A DNA stretch of 64,000 nucleotides from RECO01 sp050485385. Its GTDB lineage: Bacteria > Pseudomonadota > Alphaproteobacteria > Geminicoccales > Geminicoccaceae. Under the pieces are notes generated by a model. The model was not told the origin of the DNA, searched no databases, and saw only the letters and a list, made by a program, of their open reading frames with translations. The stretch's first letter is position 1. The number at the start of each line of letters is the position of its first letter. The DNA lies in NCBI GenBank assembly GCA_050485385.1, contig JBJHBG010000005.1, forward strand, positions 1-64,000, in the 5' to 3' direction. Positions 56,100 through 64,000 of this stretch are shown in pieces. Made by a program: the position numbers and the translations under genes.

Positions 56100-56848
56100 T
56101 GCGCGCCCAGGACGTCGTTGCCGGCCGGTGGCGGTATTGGCCCTCGCCGCTGCCGGTCGCACTCGGGGTGCTGGTGGTGCTGTTGGGTATGAAGGTCGGC
56201 ACCGTGGTCGGCCCGCTCGCCCTCGTCTCCGAACCGCTGCCCGCGCCGGTAGCCGTCGCGGAGCCCGAGACGATCGAGCTGGAACTCGCCGCCGTCGCGC
56301 CGGCCGCCGGTCCACCTTCGGTGCTGGAACCGACGCCGAAGTCCGCCTCGAGCGAGGCGAGCCGGTTGACCGAGCAGCTCGATCGGCTGATCGCACCGGC
56401 CGCCGGTCCGTTGACCCTGGCGGGCGATCCCCTGCAGCCGGAACCGTTCCTCCAGGAACGTCGCGAGCTCGCGCGCCAGCAGGAGGCTCTTGCCGTGCGG
56501 CAGGTGGCCCTGGAGGTCGCGGAGACCCGGTTGCGCGCCCATGTCGAGCGGCTGGAAGCCCTCAAGGCCGAGGTCGAGACCCTGCTCGACGCGGTCGGCG
56601 AGGAAGACGAGGCGCGGCTCGAGGCCCTGGTCCAGCTCTACGAGCGCATGCGGCCGAAGCAGGCGGCCGCGATCTTCGACACGCTCGACTTCGCGGTGCT
56701 GGTGCCCTTGGCGCTGCGCATGCGCGACATGAAGCTCGCGCCGATCCTCGGTGCCATGGAGACCGCGGTGGCGCGCGATCTCACCGCCGAGATCGCCCGC
56801 CGCGAACAGGCCGACCTGTTGGCCGAGGCCGAAGCTCTCCTGCGGTAG
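56099..56848 (+). CDS. MotE-like flagellar coiled-coil protein with MgtE N-like domain
   Basis: The protein has 249 residues. A membrane helix (LPVALGVLVVLLGMKVGTVV, ~17-38) is followed by a Pro-rich periplasmic linker, a coiled coil (~120-180; RRELARQQEALAVRQVALEV) and a C-terminal helical domain. That domain, YERMRPKQAAAIFDTLDFAV, PLALRMRDMKLAPILGAMET, matches the MgtE intracellular N domain found in MotE. In rhizobia MotE is a periplasmic chaperone for MotC. It is the last gene of the fliL operon and converges with the acyl-CoA ligase gene 4 nt away. Confidence 0.8.
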   Translation: MRAQDVVAGRWRYWPSPLPVALGVLVVLLGMKVGTVVGPLALVSEPLPAPVAVAEPETIELELAAVAPAAGPPSVLEPTPKSASSEASRLTEQLDRLIAPAAGPLTLAGDPLQPEPFLQERRELARQQEALAVRQVALEVAETRLRAHVERLEALKAEVETLLDAVGEEDEARLEALVQLYERMRPKQAAAIFDTLDFAVLVPLALRMRDMKLAPILGAMETAVARDLTAEIARREQADLLAEAEALLR

Positions 56849-56852
56849 CCGG

Positions 56853-58463
56853 TCAGTCCGACGTGTCGAGCGCCTTGGCGCGCTCGCGCAGCTCGAATTT
56901 CTGAATCTTGCCGGTCGAGGTCTTCGGGAGTTCGCCGAACACCACCGTGCGCGGCACCTTGTAGCGCGCCATCCGCTCGCGGCACCAAGCGACCACCGCC
57001 GCGGCGTCGAGTGCGGCACCCGGCGTCGGCATGACGAAGGCGCACACGACCTCGCCCCAGTGCGCATCGGGGCGCGCCACGACGGCAGCCTCCATGATCT
57101 GGGGATGCCGAAAGAGCACCTCCTCCACCTCCAGCGACGACACGTTCTCGCCGCCGGTGATGATCACGTCCTTGGCGCGGTCCCTCACTTCCATGGCGCC
57201 ATCCGGATGCACCACGGCGAGGTCGCCCGTGTGGTACCAGCCCCCCGCGAACGCCGCGTCGGTCGCCTCGGGATTGTCCAGATAACCCTTCATCACCGTG
57301 TTGCCGCGGAACAGGACCTCGCCCATGGTCGCGCCGTCGGGCGGCACCGGCGCCAGCGTCGTCGGATCGGCGACGCGCATCTCGGTCATCGTCGGATAGC
57401 GGAAGCCCTGCCGGGCCATGGCCGACGCGCGGTCCTCCAGCGTGAGCGCCGGCCAGTGCGGCTGCGGCGTGGCGACCGTCGACGGCCCCAGCGTCTCGGT
57501 GAGCCCGTAGAGGTGGACCACCTCGAAACCCATCGCCTCCATCGCACCGATCACGGCGCTGGGCGGCGCCGCACCGCCGGTCGCCACCTTGACGCGATGC
57601 GGGAAGGGGCGATCCGGCCGGTCCGGACTGTGCGCCAGCATGTTGAGGACGACCGGCGCGCCGCACAGGTGGGTCGCGCCGTGGCGGCCGACGAGGTCGA
57701 AGACGGCCTTCGGCTCCAGCTTGCGCAGGCACACGTGCGTGCCGCCGACCGCGGTCACGCCCCAGGTGAAGGTCCAGCCGTTGCAATGGAACATCGGCAG
57801 CGTCCAGAGGTAGACGCTGGACGGCTGGAGACCGAAGACGAGCGCGTTGCCCAACGCGTTCAGGAAGGCGCCGCGGTGGTGATAGACGGCACCCTTCGGA
57901 TCGCCCGTCGTGCCCGAGGTGTAGCAGAGCGAAAGCGCACGGTTCTCGTCCTCCGGCAGGGCGATCGCCAGGGCCTCCGCCGCCGCCAGGGCGGCCTCGT
58001 AGCCGTCGGCCTCGCCGCCCGCGACGAGCAGTGGCGGCGGCGTGGCCATGCGCTCGAGTGCGGCCTTCGCCAAGGGCGCCAGGTCGTGGTCGACGAGCAG
58101 GAGCCGGCTCCGGGCGTGCTCCAGGATGACGGCGATCATGGCGGCGTCGAGCCGGGTGTTGAGCGCGTTGAGCACGCAGCCGGCAAGCGGCACGCCGTAG
58201 TGCGCCTCCAACAGCGCGGAGACGTTCGGCGCCAGCACCGAGACCACGTCGCCCGCCCCGAGCCCGCGCTGCCCGAGCGCCCCGGCGAGACGCCGGCAAC
58301 GGTCGGCGAACTGCCGGTAGCTGTAGTGTCGCTCGCCGTCGATGACCGCCGTCTTCGTGGCATAGGCCGTCTCGGCCCAGGCGAGGAAGCTCGACGGGCT
58401 GAGCGGCTGATGATTGGCGGCGCCGAGGGCGAGGCCCCGTTCGAAGCGGTCGAGATCGGTCAC
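56853..58463 (-). CDS. AMP-forming acyl-CoA ligase (ANL superfamily)
   Basis: GTG 58463 with GGGGAGG upstream gives 536 residues. Core motifs are intact: P-loop LCYTSGTTGDPKGAVYHHRG (~190), HLYGLTETLGPSTV, GWYHTGDLAVVHPDG, DRAKDVIITGGENVSSLEVE, and the catalytic Lys in PKTSTGKIQKFELRER. It activates a medium- or short-chain carboxylic acid to acyl-AMP, then to CoA thioester; the closest group by eye is the DMSP/medium-chain acyl-CoA synthetase type. No beta-oxidation genes are adjacent, so the substrate is open. Confidence 0.92.
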   Translation of the reverse strand: MTDLDRFERGLALGAANHQPLSPSSFLAWAETAYATKTAVIDGERHYSYRQFADRCRRLAGALGQRGLGAGDVVSVLAPNVSALLEAHYGVPLAGCVLNALNTRLDAAMIAVILEHARSRLLLVDHDLAPLAKAALERMATPPPLLVAGGEADGYEAALAAAEALAIALPEDENRALSLCYTSGTTGDPKGAVYHHRGAFLNALGNALVFGLQPSSVYLWTLPMFHCNGWTFTWGVTAVGGTHVCLRKLEPKAVFDLVGRHGATHLCGAPVVLNMLAHSPDRPDRPFPHRVKVATGGAAPPSAVIGAMEAMGFEVVHLYGLTETLGPSTVATPQPHWPALTLEDRASAMARQGFRYPTMTEMRVADPTTLAPVPPDGATMGEVLFRGNTVMKGYLDNPEATDAAFAGGWYHTGDLAVVHPDGAMEVRDRAKDVIITGGENVSSLEVEEVLFRHPQIMEAAVVARPDAHWGEVVCAFVMPTPGAALDAAAVVAWCRERMARYKVPRTVVFGELPKTSTGKIQKFELRERAKALDTSD

Positions 58464-58711
58464 GTTCGCCTCCCCGTTGCCGAGGGCGATAGGCCATCGC
58501 CCCGCCGCGCGCAACGCTTCGGCGGAATGCCATCGGGTACGGGGCGCGGCATGCTGCACGGGCCTGGCTGGGAAGGCCCGGCATCGACCGATTCCGATCG
58601 CGTTGCCGCCGAACGCTCCGATCGGTCAGCTTTGCTCCAGGCGCTGGTCCGGATCGAGAGTTGCGATCCGTCCGGTCACGAACTCCCAGTGGTGGAGCGT
58701 CGGCGCGGGGC

Positions 58712-59233
58712 CTAACGCGCCTGCCGGGACGCGGCGCCGTCCGCCGACGTCTCGGGCATCCTGTCTCGGTTGAGCCGCAGCACGGTATAGTTGAGATAGG
58801 CGGCAATGGTCACCCACAGCAGGTAGGGTGCCATCAGCCAAGCGGCGAGGCCGCTGAAGGGCGCGAAGGTGACGATGCAGGCGAGGATGGCCGCCCAGAG
58901 CAGACCGACCTCGATCAACGCCCAGTCCATCCGCTTGAGGCCGAAGAAGATAGCCGACCAGCCCGCGTTGAGGACCAGTTGCAGGGCAAAGAATGCGAGC
59001 GGTACGGCGGCGGCGCCGAACGAGCCGGCGGCACGCCAAACCAGCCACCCCGCGATGGCCATGAAGGCGTAGAGCACCGTCCAAACGACGGGAAACATCC
59101 AGTCCGGCGGGTTCCACCAGGGCTTCTTCAGCGCCCGGTACCAAGCCCCCGGTGCGAAGATGGCACCGCTCGATGCGGCGACCACGCAGACGGCAATGAA
59201 GCCCAGCAAGACGAGATGGTCGTTCCAGCCCAT
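58712..59233 (-). CDS. tspO: TspO/MBR family membrane protein
   Basis: The 173-residue, five-helix protein has the conserved lead GAWYRALKKPWWNPPDWMFP, PVVWTVLYAFMAIAGWLVW, QLVLNAGWSAIFFGLKRMDW and LLWVTIAAYLNYTVLRLNRD. TspO binds tetrapyrroles and helps control photosynthesis or stress genes in Rhodobacter. GAGG precedes the ATG. The C-terminal tail is short. It stands in a same-strand run between the acyl-CoA ligase and a small membrane gene but is probably its own unit. Confidence 0.92.
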   Translation of the reverse strand: MGWNDHLVLLGFIAVCVVAASSGAIFAPGAWYRALKKPWWNPPDWMFPVVWTVLYAFMAIAGWLVWRAAGSFGAAAVPLAFFALQLVLNAGWSAIFFGLKRMDWALIEVGLLWAAILACIVTFAPFSGLAAWLMAPYLLWVTIAAYLNYTVLRLNRDRMPETSADGAASRQAR

Positions 59234-59316
59234 GGCATCCTCGAACGGCGAGCGCTTGATCGATACGATTTAGGCGTGCGGACCCGAGAACCCAGGGGCG
59301 CTGACGCGGTGGGCGA

Positions 59317-59538
59317 TCAGGCGGGCGGATCGTTGTCCTTCACGATCGGGCCGGTCTTGCCGCTGGCGAGGTAAATCATCACCACCATCATCGCCGCGGT
59401 GAGGAGCACGCCGAGCACCACCAGGGCGTCGAGCCCGAGCAGGAAGAAGGTGGCAACCACCACCGCGAGGGCAGCGATCAGCCCCAATTCCACCTTGGTC
59501 ACGGTCAGCTTTTCGCCTTCGAACGGCTCGTCGTGCAT
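59317..59538 (-). CDS. Small two-helix membrane protein, unknown
   Basis: The 73-residue product has a charged N-terminus (MHDEPFEGEKLTVTKVELG), two adjacent membrane helices (LIAALAVVVATFFLLGLDAL and LGVLLTAAMMVVMIYLASG) and a short charged tail. GAGG lies 6 nt before the ATG, which supports translation. No family was recognised. It lies between tspO and the chemoreceptor gene on the same strand. Confidence 0.65.
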   Translation of the reverse strand: MHDEPFEGEKLTVTKVELGLIAALAVVVATFFLLGLDALVVLGVLLTAAMMVVMIYLASGKTGPIVKDNDPPA

Positions 59539-59610
59539 GATCGCCTCGCTGCGGCCTCGACCCTGGCCAGCCTAACGCTCGAGCGCGTCGGCGCCAGTTG
59601 GCCAAACGAA

Positions 59611-59640
59611 GGGGCACCCCGGCGTGGGCCGGGATGCCCC
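59611..59640. terminator. Strong stem-loop after the chemoreceptor gene
   Basis: GGGGCACCCCGGC and GCCGGGATGCCCC pair (one mismatch) around a 4-nt GTGG loop. On the plus strand TTTTGTTT follows directly; on the minus strand, where the receptor gene ends 27 nt earlier, the following bases are TTCGTTTGG. It is the best intrinsic-terminator candidate in the window. Confidence 0.75.
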
Positions 59641-59667
59641 TTTTGTTTCGGTCCGGTGCGCCCTTGG

Positions 59668-61605
59668 TCAGGCGGCGCGGATGTCGTCGAGGAAGGCCTG
59701 GACGCGCTGCTTGAGGACGGCCGACTGCTCGCCGAGCGAGCGGGCGGCACCGATCACCGAGGCGTCGTCGCCGGCGCCTTGGCCGTCGTCCCGGCCGCGG
59801 ATGGTCACCACCACGCTGTCGGTGCCCTGCGCCGCTTCCTGTGCGTTCTGCGCGATGGAGGTCGTCACCGCACTCTGCTCCTCGATGGCGCCGGCGATGG
59901 CGGTGGCGATCTCGTCGATCCGCTGCATCACCTCGGTCACCTGGGCGATCATCTTCACCGCCTCTTCGCTGCCGTGGGCGATGCCCTGCACCTTCTGCGC
60001 GATGTCGGCGGTCGCCTGACCGGTGCGGCTGGCGAGCGTCTTCACCTCGTGCGCCACCACCGCAAAGCCCTTGCCGGCCTCGCCGGCCCGTGCCGCCTCG
60101 ATGGTCGCGTTCAAGGCCAGAAGGTTGGTCTGATCCGCGATGTCGGAGATCAGGTCGACGATGCCGGTGATCTGCTGTGCGGTCGCCGCCAACTCGTCGA
60201 CCACGCGCGAGGCCGTCGTCACCGCCTTCACCGCCTCGCCGGCGACGTTGCGCGAGGTGCCGGTCTGGCTGGAGATCTCGGCCACCGACGCCGACATCTC
60301 CTCCGCTGCGGTCGCCACCGACTGCACGTTGCTGGACGCCTGCCCGGCGGCCGCGACCATGGTCGTGGCACTGTCGCCGAGCTGGGTGGAGGCGCCGTCG
60401 ACCGCGGCCAAGGCTTGGTTGACCTCGGCATCGAAGCGCTTGATGGCCCGGTCCATCTTCTCGACGCGCTCGGCCTGCGCGGTCTCCAGCTTCTGCCGCT
60501 CGACCGCGTTCTCCTTGAACACCTGCAGCGCCTTGGCCATGTCGCCCGTCTCGTCGACGTTCTCCAGGCACGGCACCGACGTCGACAGCTCGCCTTGCGA
60601 CAGACGCTCCATCGCCCCCGTCATCTCGCTCAATGGACGCGTGAGGCTCCGGGCCAGAAGACGCGACAGCACGACGCCCACCACGAGGCTCGCCAACGCG
60701 GCGGCGATACCCGTCAGCAGCGCCGTCCACGCCACGCTCGCCGTCCGGGGGCCGATTTCGTCGAGTTCCGCGACGTAGGCCAGCGCCAGCGCCTCGGCGC
60801 CGCCGGCGATGTTGCGGCCGGTGGTGTCGAGTGCCGCGACGACGACGTTGGTGTCGCGCAGGAGATCGATCAGCTGCCCGGCATAGGCGTCGTACTCCTG
60901 GATCTCGGCCAGCAGCGCCTGCGCGGCGTGGCGGCTGGGGCCGATCAGGATGGTGCGCATGACGTCGATCTCGCTGCGGGCCTCGGCGAGACGGCGTTCG
61001 ATCTGCTCGGTACCGCTCTCGCCCTGCGCCAGCACGAACCGCAGCACGCCGTTGCGCGCGTCGGAGAAGGCGAAGCGGGCATTGCCCAGATGGTATTGGG
61101 CACCGGCATTGGCCGAGGTTTCGAGCGCCAGCGCCAGCTCGGCCATGGCGGCGTCCACTCGCATGCCGTGCTCGTCCAAGAATGCGTTGACGCCGTGATA
61201 GGCTTCGACCAGCGCGTGCATCTCGACGTAGTTCACGTCGTAGTCGGCGAGGTCCTGGGCGATTCGGTCCAACTGCCCGAGGCGTTCCGGCTCGACGATG
61301 CCGCCCCTCGCCTCGGCGACTTCGCGGCTGACGTTGGCAAGGCGTTCCTCGATGGTCGATGCGATGGCGGTGTCGCGCGCGAGGTAGAGGTCTTTCATCA
61401 CGACGTGCGTGGCGAGCAGATCGCGTTCGCCTTCGAGCAGGTCGATCACCGTGCCGGTGAAGCGCCGATACTCCTGAAAGCTGGTGAGCGAGGCGAAAAG
61501 GCCAGCACCGGCAACGACTGCGGTCACGACCAACAGGCCGAGGACCGCGCCGAAGCCGAGGCTGAGCCGGGGCCCGATGCGCCGTCTTGCCAGAATACCG
61601 TGCAT
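59668..61605 (-). CDS. Methyl-accepting chemotaxis protein
   Basis: The 645-residue receptor has two membrane helices (~16-40 and ~300-325) enclosing a helical periplasmic domain of ~260 residues. A HAMP domain follows (LTRPLSEMTGAMERLSQGEL), then a long cytoplasmic coiled coil. The signalling tip reads IADQTNLLALNATIEAARAG, EAGKGFAVVAHEVKTLASRT. Methylation-type Glu/Gln helices flank it. The ligand is unknown; the helical sensor resembles four-helix-bundle types. GAGGAG precedes the ATG. It is separate from the che genes at 46489. Confidence 0.94.
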   Translation of the reverse strand: MHGILARRRIGPRLSLGFGAVLGLLVVTAVVAGAGLFASLTSFQEYRRFTGTVIDLLEGERDLLATHVVMKDLYLARDTAIASTIEERLANVSREVAEARGGIVEPERLGQLDRIAQDLADYDVNYVEMHALVEAYHGVNAFLDEHGMRVDAAMAELALALETSANAGAQYHLGNARFAFSDARNGVLRFVLAQGESGTEQIERRLAEARSEIDVMRTILIGPSRHAAQALLAEIQEYDAYAGQLIDLLRDTNVVVAALDTTGRNIAGGAEALALAYVAELDEIGPRTASVAWTALLTGIAAALASLVVGVVLSRLLARSLTRPLSEMTGAMERLSQGELSTSVPCLENVDETGDMAKALQVFKENAVERQKLETAQAERVEKMDRAIKRFDAEVNQALAAVDGASTQLGDSATTMVAAAGQASSNVQSVATAAEEMSASVAEISSQTGTSRNVAGEAVKAVTTASRVVDELAATAQQITGIVDLISDIADQTNLLALNATIEAARAGEAGKGFAVVAHEVKTLASRTGQATADIAQKVQGIAHGSEEAVKMIAQVTEVMQRIDEIATAIAGAIEEQSAVTTSIAQNAQEAAQGTDSVVVTIRGRDDGQGAGDDASVIGAARSLGEQSAVLKQRVQAFLDDIRAA

Positions 61606-61766
61606 GATCGCTCCTCGTGCTCGTGCCGCAGCGCGTCGGTCGCGGCTGGTGCAAAGGAGAAGCGTTAGCGCCGAACCGTAAACATCGCCTTAGCGAGCGA
61701 AGGCTTGGGTCGCGCCGACGGGCTCTGCTATAGGACGCGGCACCAGGACGAACACCAAGGTCGGAC

Positions 61767-62513
61767 ATGGCCGGACATTCCCAGTTCAAGAACATCATGC
61801 ACCGCAAGGGGCGGCAGGATGCGCGGCGGGCGAAGGTCTTCACGCGGCTGTTGCGCGAGGTGCAGGTCGCGGCGAAGAGCGGCCTGCCGGACCCGACGAT
61901 GAACCCGCGCCTCAGGATGGCGGTGCAGGCGGCACGGGCGGAGAACGTGCCCAAGGACCGGATCGAGAACGCCATCAGCAAGGCGAGTGGCGCCGACGCC
62001 GACACCCTCGAGGAAATCCGCTACGAGGGCTACGGTCCGGGCGGCGTCGCCGTGATCGTCGAGGCGCTGACCGACAACCGCAACCGCACCGCCTCCGACA
62101 TCCGCGCCACCTTCAACAAGCTCGGCGGCTCGCTCGGCGAGACCAACTCGGTCAGCTTCCAATTCCAGCGGGTCGGCGAGATCCGCTACGCGGCGGATGC
62201 CGGCGATGCCGAGACGGTGCTGGAGGCCGCGATCGAGGCGGGTGCGGACGACTGCCAGTCGAGCGAGGACGGCCACGAGGTCATTTGCGCGCCGGACGAC
62301 CTCAATGCCGTGCGCGAGGCGCTCGAAGCCAAGCTCGGCAACGCGGAACAGGCGACGCTCGCCTGGCGGCCGCAGGTGACGGTGCCGGTCGACGGCGATA
62401 CCGCCACGACCGTGATCCGGCTGTTGGAGACGCTCGACGACAACGACGACGTGCAGCGGGTGGTGGCCAATGCCGACTTCCCGGACGAGCTGTTGGAGCG
62501 TCTTGCCTCCTGA
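61767..62513 (+). CDS. yebC: YebC/PmpR-family protein (translation/transcription factor)
   Basis: At 248 residues it fits YebC. It starts MAGHSQFKNIMHRKGRQDAR, then FTRLLREVQVAAKSG, NPRLRMAVQAARAENVPKDR, YEGYGPGGVAVIVEALTDNR and FNKLGGSLGETNSVSFQFQR. YebC proteins bind DNA or ribosomes; members help translate polyproline stretches or act as regulators. In many bacteria it is next to ruvC as here. AAGG precedes the ATG. Confidence 0.94.
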   Translation: MAGHSQFKNIMHRKGRQDARRAKVFTRLLREVQVAAKSGLPDPTMNPRLRMAVQAARAENVPKDRIENAISKASGADADTLEEIRYEGYGPGGVAVIVEALTDNRNRTASDIRATFNKLGGSLGETNSVSFQFQRVGEIRYAADAGDAETVLEAAIEAGADDCQSSEDGHEVICAPDDLNAVREALEAKLGNAEQATLAWRPQVTVPVDGDTATTVIRLLETLDDNDDVQRVVANADFPDELLERLAS

Positions 62514-63156
62514 CCCCCAGCCCCCGGCCGCGGCGTTGGCGGCGGCCGACGGGCGGCGGCTGGCGCCGGCCGCCGCGCGCAACCTCGAACCTCTGACGGC
62601 GGTGCTCGAGACGATACTGCCGCCTGCCGGCCGTGTGCTGGAAGTGGCGAGCGGCACCGGCCAGCACGTCGCCCATTGGGCGCGCAGCTTCCCCGACCTC
62701 GCCTTCCACCCCAGCGACGTCGAGCCGGCGGCTCGCGCCAGCATCGTCGCTTGGTGCGACGGTCTCCAGAACTGCGCCGCTCCGCTGGCCCTCGACGTGA
62801 CCGCGGCTGGCTGGTGGCGGGCGGCGCCGGGGCCGTGGAACGCCGTGATCGCAGTGAACCTCGTCCACATCGCCCCGTGGCAAGCAACGCTCGGCCTGCT
62901 CGCAGGTGCCGGTGCCGAGCTGGCAGCGGCTGGCCGGCTGATCCTCTACGGCCCCTTCGCCGAGCACGGCCGGCTGGAGCCGGAGAGCAACCGCCTGTTC
63001 GACGCCCAGCTCCGCGCCCAGGACCCGCGCTGGGGCGTGCGCGACCGGGCCGAGATCGAGGCAGCGGGCCATGCGGTAGGGCTCGTGCTCGCCCGGCGCA
63101 TCGCCATGCCGGCGAACAACTCGGTGCTGGTGCTGGAGCGACGCGCGTGCGGCTGA
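62503..63156 (+). CDS. DUF938-like SAM-dependent methyltransferase
   Basis: TTG 62503 (TGGAG 4 nt upstream) overlaps the yebC end by 11 nt and gives 217 residues. The start AAARNLEPLTAVLETILPPA, then GRVLEVASGTGQHVAHWARS, is the DUF938 form of the SAM-binding motif. FHPSDVEPAARASIVAW, VNLVHIAPWQATLGLLAGAG, LILYGPFAEHGRLEPESNRL and AMPANNSVLVLER follow. The substrate is unknown. The gene sits between yebC and ruvC and overlaps both, an unusual insertion in this conserved pair. Confidence 0.88.
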   Translation: MPPDPQPPAAALAAADGRRLAPAAARNLEPLTAVLETILPPAGRVLEVASGTGQHVAHWARSFPDLAFHPSDVEPAARASIVAWCDGLQNCAAPLALDVTAAGWWRAAPGPWNAVIAVNLVHIAPWQATLGLLAGAGAELAAAGRLILYGPFAEHGRLEPESNRLFDAQLRAQDPRWGVRDRAEIEAAGHAVGLVLARRIAMPANNSVLVLERRACG

Positions 63157-63653
63157 TCGGCCTCGATCCGGGGCTCACCCACACCGGCTGGGGCGTGGTC
63201 GAGAGCCGCGGCAGCCGGCTCTCCTTCGTGGCCTCGGGCCGCATCTCGACCCGTGCCGGCACCGCGCTCGCGACCCGGCTCGATCAGCTCTATCGCGGCC
63301 TGCAGGCAGTGCTGGCGGCCGAGGCACCGACGGTTGCTGCCGTCGAGGAGACGGTCGTCAACACCAATGCCGGTTCCTCCCTCAAGCTCGGCCAAGCGCG
63401 CGGCGTGGTGCTGCTGGCTGCCGCCCATGCCGGGCTCGAGGTCCACGAATACGCGTCCAAGACGGTGAAGCGGGCCCTGGTCGGCACCGGTGGCGCCGAC
63501 AAGGCGCAGGTGGCGGCGATGGTGCAGCGCCTCCTGCCGGCGGCGGGTGCGGTGAAGGCGGACGCGGCCGACGCGCTCGCCGTCGCCCTTTGCCACGCCC
63601 ACCACGCCGCTACCCGTGCCCGGCTCGACCGGGCGATCGGGGGTGTCGGGTGA
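63147..63653 (+). CDS. ruvC: Holliday junction resolvase RuvC
   Basis: GTG 63147 (GGAG upstream) overlaps the methyltransferase stop by 10 nt and gives 168 residues. Catalytic acidic residues are visible: LIGLDPGLTHTGWGVV (D), AVEETVVNTN (E), and DAADALAVALCHA (two D). NAGSSLKLGQARGVVLLAAA is conserved. RuvC cuts four-way DNA junctions made by RuvAB. The stop overlaps the GTG of ruvA. Confidence 0.95.
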   Translation: MRLIGLDPGLTHTGWGVVESRGSRLSFVASGRISTRAGTALATRLDQLYRGLQAVLAAEAPTVAAVEETVVNTNAGSSLKLGQARGVVLLAAAHAGLEVHEYASKTVKRALVGTGGADKAQVAAMVQRLLPAAGAVKADAADALAVALCHAHHAATRARLDRAIGGVG

Positions 63654-64000
63654 TCGCGCGGTTGCGGGGCACCGTCGCCGAGATCGGCGAGGACCACCTC
63701 GTCGTCGACGTGCAGGGCGTGGGTTATCTGGTTCAGGCCTCGCCGCGCCTGTTGCGCGCGCTGCCGCCCCAGGGCGGCGTGGTCGAGCTGGTGGTCGAAA
63801 CCCAGGTGCGGGAGGACGCCATCACCCTGATCGGCTTCACCAGCGCCGCCGAGAAGCGCTTGTTCAAGCTGTTGCAAGGCATCCAGGGCGTCGGCACCCG
63901 GCTGGCGCTGGCGATCATCGGCGTGCTCGAACCCGACGCCTTCGCCCGCGCGGTGATGGCCGGCGACCGTGCCGCCATCACCCAGGCGCCCGGGGTCGGC
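63650..64000 (+). CDS. ruvA: Holliday junction branch migration protein RuvA, N-terminal part
   Basis: GTG 63650 overlaps the ruvC stop (GTGA). The 117 codons present encode the OB-fold domain IARLRGTVAEIGEDHLVVDV, QGVGYLVQASPRLLRALPPQ, ETQVREDAITLIGFTSAAEK, and the first HhH element LLQGIQGVGTRLALAIIGVL. The gene runs off the right edge. RuvA tetramers hold the junction for RuvB. Confidence 0.95.
   Translation, partial: MIARLRGTVAEIGEDHLVVDVQGVGYLVQASPRLLRALPPQGGVVELVVETQVREDAITLIGFTSAAEKRLFKLLQGIQGVGTRLALAIIGVLEPDAFARAVMAGDRAAITQAPGVG

Noticed and set aside
58464..58711. A possible small gene between the acyl-CoA ligase and tspO
   Set aside because: Only short frames without ribosome sites or motifs were seen; nothing in it could be supported.
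59270..62005. A 911-codon minus-strand frame spanning the chemoreceptor region
   Set aside because: It overlaps the well-supported receptor gene in another frame and consists of Arg/Pro-rich low-complexity sequence.

Overview
The window is very GC-rich and densely packed, with short gaps, many 1-17 nt gene overlaps, and frequent GTG/TTG starts. Gene content points to a motile alphaproteobacterium, probably Rhodospirillales-like. The evidence is a flagellar block with flgF-flgG-flgA-flgH and fliL-fliM followed by two small alphaproteobacterial-type flagellar genes, CtrA-like boxes, Bug/TTT and TAXI uptake proteins, and yebC-ruvC-ruvA. The species cannot be named from this sequence. No rRNA, tRNA, CRISPR array or insertion sequence was seen.

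Layout. 1-3259: end of an RND efflux pair (adaptor plus inner-membrane pump). 3398-5881: a large MscS-type channel. 5925-14126: a catabolic island with two Bug solute-binding proteins, a GntR/FCD regulator, and a divergent run of FAH-family hydrolase, aldo/keto reductase, alpha/beta hydrolase, TctB and TctA; this reads as uptake and breakdown of an organic acid or ester. 14217-19951: a DSF-type cell-cell signalling locus. An RpfF-like signal synthase sits behind an AT-rich leader and faces an operon encoding an RpfC-like hybrid sensor and a response regulator. That regulator carries an RpfG-like receiver fused to PAS-GGDEF-EAL, not the HD-GYP output known from Xanthomonas. 20086-28365: Nudix, XRE regulator, penicillin-acylase family enzyme and a 1,583-residue RTX/Ig-like surface protein with a duplicated three-domain block. 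28445-32490: histidine operon hisG-hisB-hisH-hisF and a three-domain hisA-hisI-hisE fusion.

32495-37860: TAXI solute-binding protein, GNAT, MHYT-PAS-GGDEF-EAL protein, and a permease carried as two overlapping half-genes. 37940-46364: purine catabolism (guanine deaminase-like, xdhC, xdhB, xdhA, uraH on the minus strand; uraD and a phosphodiesterase on the plus strand). A lower-GC, two-gene cassette of unknown function lies between xdhA and xdhB and is joined to both by 4-nt ATGA overlaps. 46489-56848: chemotaxis and flagellar genes (cheY, cheZ, a 931-residue unknown protein, flgHAGF on minus, fliL-fliM-orf126-MotE-like on plus). 56853-61605: acyl-CoA ligase, TspO, a small membrane protein and a chemoreceptor. 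61767-64000: yebC, a DUF938-like methyltransferase, ruvC and the start of ruvA.

The strongest candidates for something new are the Rpf-like locus with swapped output domain, the cassette inside the xdh operon, the HisA-HisI-HisE fusion and the split permease. Assignments rest on reading motifs by eye; no database search was possible.
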